In this document: in pieces, positions 1-6,050 of the stretch
How positions within the stretch are numbered: position 1 is the stretch's first letter
Layout: the number at the start of each line of letters is the position of its first letter
NCBI GenBank assembly: GCA_020719105.1
Contig: DYQV01000157.1
Coordinates: 1-6,118, forward strand
Reading direction: 5' to 3'
Length of the DNA: 6,118 nt
Source of the DNA: Rikenella microfusus
GTDB taxonomy: Bacteria > Bacteroidota > Bacteroidia > Bacteroidales > SZUA-534
Program-made: the position numbers and the translations under genes
The notes under the pieces: generated by a model
Seen by the model: the letters and a program-made list of their open reading frames with translations, nothing else
Told to the model about the DNA's origin: nothing
Database searches by the model: none

Positions 1-8
1 CATCGCAC

Positions 9-40
9 ATTCACACCTTTCGCTGTGCTCAGGTATGAAT
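9..40. repeat. Stem-loop at left edge, possible interspersed repeat
   Basis: Positions 9-18 (ATTCACACCT) pair with 31-40 (AGGTATGAAT) in 9 of 10 positions around a 12-nt loop. The stretch is richer in G and C than the rest of the window. None of its three forward frames gives CorA-like protein, although CorA coding sequence starts within the next 20 or so bases. I infer a dispersed intergenic repeat or the end of an inserted element. The left part is cut by the window edge, and copy number cannot be judged here. Confidence 0.4.
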
Positions 41-746
41 AAAGCGGGATAAAAAGGTAAATGAAGAACAAATTTCATTTATTCTTGGCGAAAACTATTT
101 AATAACTTTTCAGGAGCAAGAATCTGATCACTTTGAATCAGTAAGAGAAAGAATCCGGCAATCCGCTGGTAAAACACGTTTATCAGGACCCGACTATTTA
201 TATTATACCTTATTTGATGCGCTGGTTGACAGTTATATCGTTACTATAGAATCAATGGGAGCTAGCATAGAGCAAATTGATAATAAATTGGAGATTACTG
301 AAAAGAAAACCTTATCGGATATCTATCAATATAAGACTGAAATTGCTTATTTACGGAAATTAGTGCGGCCTGTAAAAGAGATTACTATCCGACTCCAGAA
401 ATCCGGTTCAGAGTTGTTAGCATTAAACACCCGAAATTATATCGACGATTTGGACGAATTGACCACTCAAGCTATTGAATCCATTGATTTCTATCACCAG
501 ATGCTAAAAGACCAACTTAATATTTATCAAATAAAAATTAGCCAAAAGCAAAACGAGGTAATGAAAGTCCTCACAGTTTTCACATCCATTTTTATTCCTT
601 TAACCTTTATAACAGGGATATATGGTACTAATTTCGATTACTTGCCTGAATTACATTATAAGTACAGCTATTTTATTTTATGGGGTGTCTTTTTTGCTGT
701 TGCCGGGACTATGGTTACCGTTTATAAAAAGAATAAATGGTTCTGA
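39..746 (+). pseudogene. corA: CorA-family Mg2+ channel, N-terminus missing
   Basis: CorA proteins are homopentameric inner-membrane channels for Mg2+ (some carry Co2+/Ni2+), with a large cytoplasmic funnel and two C-terminal helices. Here CorA similarity is continuous over about 230 residues. It starts near position 57 (EEQISFILGENY) and includes the conserved FESVRERIR and DYLYYTLFDALVDSY segments. It runs through the long stalk helix, TM1 (VMKVLTVF to TFITGIYG), the selectivity loop YGTNF at 621-635, TM2 and a basic tail ending KKNKWF. A stop (TGA) lies in frame at 36-38, and no ATG, GTG or TTG occurs in frame before ATG 255. About the first 115 residues of a roughly 350-residue CorA are therefore absent. 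A 163-residue product could start at 255 but would lack nearly all of the funnel. The loop reads G-T-N, not the usual G-M-N. The gene was probably broken by an insertion or rearrangement; an assembly join or a sequencing error is also possible. The family call is firm and the pseudogene status is inferred. Confidence 0.8.
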
Positions 747-826
747 TTTTAAATTAACGGTATTTTTTTACCACAACCCAACATATGTGGAGCTGAATGC
801 CTGTTTTAATTACTTTTTTTATTTAC

Positions 827-852
827 TTTGATAAACACTAATTTGATAAACA
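827..852 (+). repeat. Direct repeat TTTGATAAACA x2 before a start codon
   Basis: The 11-mer TTTGATAAACA occurs at 827-837 and again at 842-852, a 15-bp period. The second copy ends on the A of ATG 852. Because 15 is a multiple of three, both copies are read in the same frame (L-I-N ... L-I-N) and each offers a TTG that could serve as a start. It may be a slippage duplication or a pair of regulatory sites in the leader of the following gene. Confidence 0.5.
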
Positions 853-1526
853 TGAACACTGACAGAATGGATGGTACCACCTATATTTTAGATACCTTGA
901 TTGAAAAATCAGTTGTAAAACAAGAAACTTACCTTATCACCTTAGAGCATTTTTTTACCATAAAAAAAGTAATAAAATACATTATTGAAAATTATGGGAG
1001 GCAATTAAAAAATGTATCACAGAAAATAGCCCTCGATTTTACCGATAACGGCATATTTGAAGCAAAAATGCAGGTCGCCGGCGATATAATGATATTTAAT
1101 ATGCATTCAAACATATTTACATTCGACGATAAACATTGGATTTGGGAGCATGACTATGTGAAAGGCAATAAATTGAATGGCTATTGCGGGGTAATTAATG
1201 TCTATAATTTTATTGCCGACTCATTCAAATACAACCGAATGGGTGACTATGGATTTTTGATAGCCCGAATTTTTATTAATCGCGAAGGGTATTATTTTAT
1301 TGAAGGAAACCCAAGTTATGGTTCATCAAATGAGGACTTTGGTAAAACTAAAATTGATATTTCACGAATGCGGGAAATCATTCAATCCATTATTCAATTT
1401 TCATTAGAAGTTGATTTAGTTGTTCCCCCCTTAGAAACCATTCAATTAGCAACCGTTGAGCAAATGATGGATAAGATGAATATGTCGAAAGTAGAAACAG
1501 GCAAACCGCTTGGTTTTAAATCATGA
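852..1526 (+). CDS. Conserved Bacteroidota protein of unknown function
   Basis: I do not recognise a named family. The 224-residue product resembles conserved hypothetical proteins that I recall from Bacteroidota, with a typical arrangement. There is an N-terminal helix near LIEKSVVKQETY, a centre containing GDIMIFNMHSNIF and YCGVINVYNFIADSFKYNRMGDYG, then ARIFINREGYYFIEG, and a C-terminal end TGKPLGFKS. It has no signal peptide, no membrane segment and no obvious catalytic motif, so it is probably cytosolic. ATG 852 is chosen because the conserved-looking part begins at about residue 8. TTG 828 would add eight residues and ATG 867 would remove five. There is no Shine-Dalgarno. A weak TACTTTG at 824-830 is the only promoter-like element just upstream. 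The stop lies 27 bp before the metallopeptidase gene on the same strand, which suggests co-transcription. Its reality as a gene is firm; its function is unknown. Confidence 0.85.
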   Translation: MNTDRMDGTTYILDTLIEKSVVKQETYLITLEHFFTIKKVIKYIIENYGRQLKNVSQKIALDFTDNGIFEAKMQVAGDIMIFNMHSNIFTFDDKHWIWEHDYVKGNKLNGYCGVINVYNFIADSFKYNRMGDYGFLIARIFINREGYYFIEGNPSYGSSNEDFGKTKIDISRMREIIQSIIQFSLEVDLVVPPLETIQLATVEQMMDKMNMSKVETGKPLGFKS

Positions 1527-1553
1527 GCCGATTCATAACTAAAAACAAAAGAT

Positions 1554-3197
1554 ATGTACTTAAATAAATTAGGAGTTACCGTTTTGATTGCACTGCTTTT
1601 TGCTTCCTGTCAATCTTCTGAAAAATACCAATCATCGGTGCCCGATATTCAGCAGCGGGTAAATGAATATGCTGAATACACCTTAACTACCGACATTTCA
1701 AAACTCACCGAAAAGGAAAAGCAAATGCTGCCTTATCTATTTGAATGTGCTGATATTATGGAGGAATTGTTTTGGAAAGACGCCATTGGCGATAAGCAAG
1801 CTTTTTTAAGCAAAATCAGTGATCCAGCATTGAAACTTTATGCCGAAATCAATTACGGCCCCTGGGATAGAATGCGAAATGATTCTGCCTTTATTAAAGG
1901 TTTTGGAGCAAAACCTGCGGGAGCGCAATACTATCCAGCAGATATTACTTCAGAGGAGTTTGAAAAATGGAAAGTTCCTGATGAAGTTAAGAAAAACTGG
2001 TATAGCCTTATTCAACGCAATAAAGATGGAAAACTTATAAATGTGCCCTATCATGTGGTCTATTCAAGTGAAATTGAAAAAGCAGCCGAACTATTAAAAA
2101 AAGCAGTTGAACTGGCAGAGGATGAAGGCTTGAAGAACTATTTGAATTTGCGTGCTGAAGCACTCCTTACCGATGATTACTTAGCTTCTGATTTGGCATG
2201 GATGGATATGAAAACCAATACCATTGACTTTGTTGTGGGCCCAATTGAAAGTTATGAAGACGGATTTTTAGGAATTCGGGCGGCACATTCCGGTCAAATA
2301 CTTGTAAAAGACTGGGTATGGAGCAAAAAAGTAGAACATTTCAATAATTTGTTGCCAGAGCTTCAAAGAAGACTTCCAGTTCCCGTTGAATATAAAAAAG
2401 AAGTTCCCTCAGCTAATTCCGATAATAATGTTTACGATGTGATTTATTATGCTGGTGACTGCAATGCAGCAGGCAAAAATATTGCTATCAATCTTCCCAA
2501 TGATCCAAGGGTGCATGAGCAGAAAGGCAGCCGCAAATTGCAATTAAGAAATGCCATGCAGGCAAAGTTTGATCAAATTTTATTACCCATCAGTAACGTT
2601 TTAGTAGCTCCCGATCAACAGAAAAATGTAAAATTTGATGCTTTTTTTGAGAATGTTATGTTTCACGAAGTGGCACATGGGCTGGGTGTTAAAAAAACCA
2701 TCAATGGTAAAGGCTTTGTAAAAGATAATCTTAAGGATTTGTATTCTTCGCTGGAAGAAGGAAAAGCTGACATTTTAGGGCTATTCTTTGTTACTCAACT
2801 GTATGAAATGGGTGAATATGAAAGTAAAGATTTAATGGATAATTACGTTACCTTTATGGCTGGTATATTCCGCTCCGTAAGATTTGGAGCTTCAAGTGCA
2901 CATGGTAAGGCAAACATGGTCCGGTTCAATTATTTTATGCAAAATGGCGCCATATCGCGCGATAGCTTATCTGGAACTTATCGGGTAAATTTTGATAAAA
3001 TGACTGAGGCGATGAATTCTTCTGCTGCTGAGATTATTACCATTCAAGGAAATGGCGATTATGATAAAGCAAAATTAATGATTGATGAATTGGGTATCAT
3101 AAAACCAGAACTTCAATCGGATTTAGATCGCATCGCTCAATCAAAAATACCAATTGATATTGTTTTTAAACAAGGATTGCATGTGTTGGGATTGTAA
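1554..3197 (+). CDS. Lipoprotein zinc metallopeptidase, M49 (DPP III)-like
   Basis: The protein has 547 residues. It begins with a lipoprotein signal peptide: a basic N-terminus, hydrophobic VTVLIALLFAS, then the lipid-modified Cys19. It should therefore be anchored in the envelope. The zinc site is a gluzincin type, HEVAH at residues 371-375 (two zinc His, catalytic Glu372), with a downstream EEGKAD at 401-406 whose Glu402 probably supplies the third ligand. Other M49-like blocks are GPIESYEDGF (229-238, compare the IESYRD block of dipeptidyl peptidase III) and SSAHGKAN (448-455). His450 may match the substrate-binding His of DPP III. Family members remove dipeptides from the N-terminus of peptides. 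Two features are unusual: the motif is HExxH, not the classical HExxGH, and the protein is shorter than the typical 650-700 residues. It is flanked by two uncharacterised genes, 27 bp upstream and 15 bp downstream, probably in one operon. Metallopeptidase is near certain; M49 relationship is likely; dipeptidyl specificity is unproven. Confidence 0.85.
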   Translation: MYLNKLGVTVLIALLFASCQSSEKYQSSVPDIQQRVNEYAEYTLTTDISKLTEKEKQMLPYLFECADIMEELFWKDAIGDKQAFLSKISDPALKLYAEINYGPWDRMRNDSAFIKGFGAKPAGAQYYPADITSEEFEKWKVPDEVKKNWYSLIQRNKDGKLINVPYHVVYSSEIEKAAELLKKAVELAEDEGLKNYLNLRAEALLTDDYLASDLAWMDMKTNTIDFVVGPIESYEDGFLGIRAAHSGQILVKDWVWSKKVEHFNNLLPELQRRLPVPVEYKKEVPSANSDNNVYDVIYYAGDCNAAGKNIAINLPNDPRVHEQKGSRKLQLRNAMQAKFDQILLPISNVLVAPDQQKNVKFDAFFENVMFHEVAHGLGVKKTINGKGFVKDNLKDLYSSLEEGKADILGLFFVTQLYEMGEYESKDLMDNYVTFMAGIFRSVRFGASSAHGKANMVRFNYFMQNGAISRDSLSGTYRVNFDKMTEAMNSSAAEIITIQGNGDYDKAKLMIDELGIIKPELQSDLDRIAQSKIPIDIVFKQGLHVLGL

Positions 3198-3212
3198 ATA
3201 AAACTAATTAAA

Positions 3213-3815
3213 ATGCAGGTTCAAACCGTTTCATTCGAATGTCCTTTTTGTTGTGTAACCTTAAAAATGAATGCCCACCTTTCACTAAGTGAAGAAAATG
3301 CCACGCATTATAGCGATGGATACATTGAATATGAAGACAGCATAAGGCTTTCACGAATAGTGCAATGTCCAGCATGTAACGAGGTTTTCTTTTACGATTC
3401 CTTAGAGACGCAACCGTTGTGCAACCCCGATGAAATTTGTGTGGATATTCTGGAACCACCTGTTGACCGATATTTTGAGTTACTAAAAAATACCGGCCTT
3501 ACCTCAGAGCAAGAACTCTACCTTCGAAAAGAAATTTGGTATTATGGAACCCATCACACCGTTGGAAGCAACGAAATATTGAATAATCCCGATTTTAAAA
3601 ACCTCTGGCTCGATAACTTAGAAATTTTAGAACAAAATCTTACCGAAACCGATAATGAGCAATTGCTTTTAAAAGCAGAAGCTAACCGCCATTTGGGAAG
3701 GTTCATCCGATGCTTGGAATTACTAGATAAACATACAGGCGAAAAGGACAACAAATACTTAAAAACCATACGTAAAAAAATACGTAAAGGCAGTACCGAT
3801 GTGTTTGAAGTTTGA
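3213..3815 (+). CDS. Two-CxxC (zinc-ribbon-like) protein of unknown function
   Basis: This is a 200-residue soluble protein without a signal peptide. Its N-terminal 60 residues carry two Cys pairs, CPFC (10-13, followed by Cys14) and CPAC (52-55), separated by a 38-residue insert containing THYSDGY. The layout fits a zinc ribbon or knuckle holding one metal. The middle (about 80-130) is rich in acidic residues and aromatics. The C-terminal part (LLLKAEANRHLGRFIRCLELLDKH) resembles a single TPR-like helical hairpin and is followed by a basic segment, KTIRKKIRKG. Similar proteins occur in Bacteroidota as unnamed hypotheticals, as far as I recall; I assign no role. The start is ATG 3213, 15 bp after the peptidase stop, with only an A-rich stretch upstream, as is common in this phylum. 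It is probably the last gene of the three-gene operon. The structured element at 3848-3927 begins 32 bp after its stop. Confidence 0.85.
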   Translation: MQVQTVSFECPFCCVTLKMNAHLSLSEENATHYSDGYIEYEDSIRLSRIVQCPACNEVFFYDSLETQPLCNPDEICVDILEPPVDRYFELLKNTGLTSEQELYLRKEIWYYGTHHTVGSNEILNNPDFKNLWLDNLEILEQNLTETDNEQLLLKAEANRHLGRFIRCLELLDKHTGEKDNKYLKTIRKKIRKGSTDVFEV

Positions 3816-3847
3816 TGCAATACCAGAAATAACTGTTCCTTTCCTCA

Positions 3848-3927
3848 AGTAACGGTGTGACTTATTAATAAAAAGTCGCTTATTAAAACTAATTAGGTAA
3901 TTCTAATTAAAGAGTCACACCGTGACT
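3848..3927. other. 80-nt element with three-way-junction folding potential
   Basis: The outer arms, 3848-3862 (AGTAACGGTGTGACT) and 3913-3927 (AGTCACACCGTGACT), are inverted repeats pairing at 14 of 15 positions; the only mismatch is 3851/3924. Two further perfect 7-bp stems lie inside. One is TTAATAA 3865-3871 with TTATTAA 3880-3886 (8-nt loop). The other is TAATTAG 3890-3896 with CTAATTA 3903-3909 (6-nt loop). Linkers are only 2-3 nt. Each outer arm is also a near-palindrome around GTGACT (arm 2 is AGTCAC-ACC-GTGACT). No T-run follows, so it is not a classical intrinsic terminator. It could be a structured 3' end of the upstream operon, a small RNA, a paired operator or a MITE-like relic. 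It lies upstream of the proC promoter-like element, so it would not be in that transcript. The pairing is seen directly; every role is inferred. Confidence 0.6.
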
Positions 3928-4014
3928 ATTAGTAGGTTAACTTATTATTTTAGGTTTTCGTAAGTTACTAAAATACTTATACAAAAAATGCCCTATAAGT
4001 TTTAAATTAAAATA

Positions 4015-4022
4015 TATATTTG
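4015..4022 (+). promoter_or_regulatory. Bacteroidota -7 promoter element for proC
   Basis: TATATTTG matches the TAnnTTTG -7 consensus of the Bacteroidota housekeeping sigma factor exactly. It predicts transcription starting about 20 nt before ATG 4048. No clear TTTG -33 element is visible at the expected 19-21 bp upstream, so the call rests on the -7 element and its position. Confidence 0.5.
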
Positions 4023-4038
4023 TATTTTAATTACAAAT
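4018..4038. promoter_or_regulatory. Inverted repeat over the proC promoter, possible operator
   Basis: ATTTGTA (4018-4024) and TACAAAT (4032-4038) form a perfect 7-bp inverted repeat with a 7-nt spacer. It overlaps the end of the -7 element and the predicted transcription start, where a repressor would block initiation. The region is very AT-rich, so chance cannot be excluded. Confidence 0.3.
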
Positions 4039-4047
4039 TGAAATAAT

Positions 4048-4839
4048 ATGAATACAAAAATAGCAGTTATTGGTTGTGGAAATCTCGGATTAAGTCTTGT
4101 TGAAGGGTTTATTCAAGCAAAAATGGGAAGCAATGTTATTACAACCCGACGAAATACAGAAACCATTGAATATTTGGCCGATAAAGGTGTAAAAGTCACT
4201 TCCGATAATGCTTATGCAATTAAAAACAGTAAAATAATCCTATTGGCATTAAAACCTTATCGTATCCTTTCGGTTATTGACGAACTAAAAGAACACTTTA
4301 CTGAGGAACATATTATTGTTTCGTTGGCTACCGGAGTTTCCTTGGAAGTATTAAAAAACCACGTTGAAAAAAATATTCAGGTATTCCGTGCAATGCCTAA
4401 TGTAGCAGCCAGTGTTGGGCAATCAGCTACTTGCATTAGCAAGAATGGAGCGAACAAAGAAGCATTAAAAGAATTGGAAAGAGTTTTTCAACGCATCGGC
4501 GAAACCATACTGATTAATGAAGAATTAATGGAATCAGCGGTAGTTTTAGGTGCCTGCGGAACGGCCTTTGCATTACGGTTCATTCGTGCCATGTCGCAAG
4601 CAGGCGTTCAAATTGGATTTAGCTCAAAAACAGCAACACAAATTGCCAATCAAACAGTAAAAGGAGCTGCTGAAATACTGTTGGCTACGGGCAACCACCC
4701 CGAAGCCGAGATTGATAAAGTAGCCACACCAAAAGGCATCACCATTACGGGATTGAACGAAATGGAACATCAGGGCTTTAGTGCCGCTTTAATCCGTGGA
4801 ATGTTAACCGCATATAAGAAAATTGAAGATAGCAAATAA
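4048..4839 (+). CDS. proC: Pyrroline-5-carboxylate reductase (ProC family)
   Basis: ProC reduces 1-pyrroline-5-carboxylate to L-proline with NAD(P)H, the last step of proline synthesis, in the cytosol. The 263-residue product has full family length. It starts with a Rossmann fold, IAVIGCGNLG (GxGxxG at residues 9-14). After the second strand comes TTRRN (32-36), whose arginines suggest NADPH. LALKP (66-70), RAMPNVA (114-120) and the all-helical C-terminal domain with QTVKGAAEILL and HP follow. Two substrate-site motifs depart from the classical enzyme: GACGTAF (168-174) replaces the usual GSGPAY-type segment, and TPKGITITGL (227-236) replaces SPGGTTIAGL-like sequence. The second conserved Thr (232) is kept. 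I recall similar variants in other Bacteroidota. Transcription probably starts from the -7 element 26 bp upstream, so it is likely monocistronic and convergent with mltG. The ProC family is firm; identity as the main proline-making enzyme is likely but not certain. Confidence 0.9.
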   Translation: MNTKIAVIGCGNLGLSLVEGFIQAKMGSNVITTRRNTETIEYLADKGVKVTSDNAYAIKNSKIILLALKPYRILSVIDELKEHFTEEHIIVSLATGVSLEVLKNHVEKNIQVFRAMPNVAASVGQSATCISKNGANKEALKELERVFQRIGETILINEELMESAVVLGACGTAFALRFIRAMSQAGVQIGFSSKTATQIANQTVKGAAEILLATGNHPEAEIDKVATPKGITITGLNEMEHQGFSAALIRGMLTAYKKIEDSK

Positions 4840-4854
4840 GTCCATTCGTCTATA

Positions 4855-4900
4855 TGACCAAGTGACTATATATTAATGAGCTAATGAACCAATGAGCTAA
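4855..4900. repeat. Degenerate 8-bp tandem repeat between proC and mltG
   Basis: From 4855 the sequence reads as octamers of the type TGARCYAA: TGACCAAG, TGACTATA, a degenerate six-base unit TATTAA, then TGAGCTAA, TGAACCAA and TGAGCTAA. The last unit contains the mltG stop codon (CTA at 4897-4899 on the plus strand). AATGAGCTAATG occurs twice, at 4875-4886 and 4891-4902. It is a microsatellite-like array filling most of the convergent intergenic space. I see no GC-rich terminator hairpin there. Confidence 0.6.
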
Positions 4901-5961
4901 TGGTAAATCCTATTCCGGTCTAATGCTTTTTGGTACTTTTCTGCATTTCGGTTATGTTGTTCCAAGGTTGAAGCAAATGCATGATATCCAGAAAAGTCGT
5001 CTTTTGCACAAAAATAGAGATAGTTGTGTTTGAAATTTTTCAATACGGCATCAATGGAAGTTATGGTGGGAATGCAAATAGGCCCGGGAGGTAAACCGTA
5101 ATTGGTGTAGGTATTGTAGGGACTTTCAAATTCTAAGTGCTTGGTGCGAAGTCGTTTTATTTCAAAATCATTCAATGCAAACTTAACCGTTGGGCAAGCT
5201 TGTAAGCGCATCCCTTTTTTAAGGCGGTTTAAATAAACAGCAGCCAATTGTGGTTTTTCGTCGTTCTTGTTGGTTTCTTCCTGAACAATGGATGCTATAG
5301 TAATTATTTCAAAAGGTGTTCTGCCAATGGTTTTGGCTTTATTCAATCGGTCGGCATTCCAAAAGTGCTGATACTCTTTATACATTCTATCTACAAACTC
5401 TTCAGCACTGGTATTCCAATAAAGTTCATACGTATTTGGAATAAAAATGCATACTGATGTTTCCTTGGTTAATCCGAATTTACTTAAAAATAGGTTGTTA
5501 TTCAAAAGCTTAAACAGTTTTGTGGAATCGGCCTCAATTTGCTTACCAATCACCCCTGCTAACTTATCTTTTGTTCTTATGTTATTAATTACCAGCTTCA
5601 CCGGTTCCTGCTTTCCGCTACGCAACATATTAATGAGTGCCTCATTGCTCATTCCTTTTTTAATCCGGTATCGGCCAGGTTTAATATTAGCTGCATAGTT
5701 CTTTTTTGCAGCCACCCATTCAAATGAAGACTTATCAAGAATTATATTGTTTTCAAATAAAATGTTGGTTACTGCTTTGTAATCGGAACCGGTTGGAATA
5801 TATAAAAGCTCGTTGTCTTTACCTTGCAAACTTACATTGGGTTGTTTAATTTCCTTATATAGCTGAAATCCTTTGTAAAAAGCAATGCAAACAACTAAAA
5901 TCAAAGCCATCAGCAAAAGCTTATTCATGAAACTCATATTCTTATTCGTCTTTGCTACCAT
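4897..5961 (-). CDS. mltG: Endolytic transglycosylase MltG
   Basis: MltG is an inner-membrane lytic transglycosylase of the YceG family. It cuts nascent peptidoglycan strands and is thought to set their length or terminate synthesis. The 354-residue product has a short basic cytoplasmic N-terminus, one membrane helix (about 14-34), a LysM-like region (about 50-125, including YIPTGSDYKAV and KPGRYRIKKGMS), then the catalytic domain. IASIVQEET (222-230) holds the probable catalytic Glu229. LNRLKKGMRLQ, PYNTYTNYGLPPGPI (281-295), LYFCAK (315-320) and HAFASTLEQHN (327-337) follow as in the family. Cys256 stands where many homologues have Asp in LQxDPT. The start at 5961 is supported by AGGA six bases upstream; a later Met at residue 9 would still precede the membrane helix. 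A promoter-like element lies about 49 bp upstream. The stop lies inside the tandem repeat. The gene is full length, and the assignment is firm. Confidence 0.93.
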   Translation of the reverse strand: MVAKTNKNMSFMNKLLLMALILVVCIAFYKGFQLYKEIKQPNVSLQGKDNELLYIPTGSDYKAVTNILFENNIILDKSSFEWVAAKKNYAANIKPGRYRIKKGMSNEALINMLRSGKQEPVKLVINNIRTKDKLAGVIGKQIEADSTKLFKLLNNNLFLSKFGLTKETSVCIFIPNTYELYWNTSAEEFVDRMYKEYQHFWNADRLNKAKTIGRTPFEIITIASIVQEETNKNDEKPQLAAVYLNRLKKGMRLQACPTVKFALNDFEIKRLRTKHLEFESPYNTYTNYGLPPGPICIPTITSIDAVLKNFKHNYLYFCAKDDFSGYHAFASTLEQHNRNAEKYQKALDRNRIYH

Positions 5962-5967
5962 CTATTA

Positions 5968-5971
5968 TCCT
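5968..5971 (-). promoter_or_regulatory. Shine-Dalgarno-like AGGA of mltG
   Basis: On the minus strand AGGA is followed by six bases (TAATAG) and then ATG 5961. This is the only plausible Shine-Dalgarno spacing in the window; the other genes show only A-rich leaders. It supports the chosen mltG start. Confidence 0.45.
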
Positions 5972-6009
5972 GAATTTTTGCTAAAATCTGTAATATAGTT
6001 TTTAAAGTG

Positions 6010-6017
6010 CAAATATA
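6010..6017 (-). promoter_or_regulatory. Bacteroidota -7 promoter element for mltG
   Basis: Read on the minus strand this is TATATTTG, an exact TAnnTTTG match and the same octamer as upstream of proC. It predicts a leader of roughly 40 nt. The nearest TTTG further upstream (plus-strand CAAA at 6043-6046) is 25 bp away, longer than the usual 19-21, so the -33 element is weak or absent. Confidence 0.45.
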
Positions 6018-6050
6018 TAAATTTTGGTATAAGTAGATACTGCAAAGGAA

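Noticed and set aside
771..790. CCACA/TGTGG inverted repeat after corA as an intrinsic terminator
   Set aside because: The stem is only 5 bp with a 10-nt loop and no T-run follows on the plus strand; the T-run present lies before it.
622..831. 69-codon plus-strand reading frame beginning inside corA
   Set aside because: It lies out of frame over clear CorA sequence (selectivity loop and TM2), has no protein family features of its own, and ends in non-coding DNA.
1840..2040. 66-codon frame within the peptidase gene
   Set aside because: It is an out-of-frame shadow of the M49-like coding sequence.
3208..3820. Two minus-strand reading frames (3208-3459 and 3554-3820) opposite the CxxC gene
   Set aside because: They are antisense to a coherent 200-residue gene and have no domain, motif or leader of their own.
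3848..3927. Integron attC site
   Set aside because: The long palindrome suggested it, but the terminal RYYYAAC/GTTRRRY core sites are missing and no integrase or cassette arrangement is visible.
4855..4902. CRISPR array
   Set aside because: The units are 8 bp and contiguous, without spacers of 25-40 bp; this is a simple tandem repeat.
5248..5698. Two plus-strand reading frames opposite mltG
   Set aside because: They are antisense to the conserved MltG catalytic and LysM-like regions, and their translations have no recognisable features.
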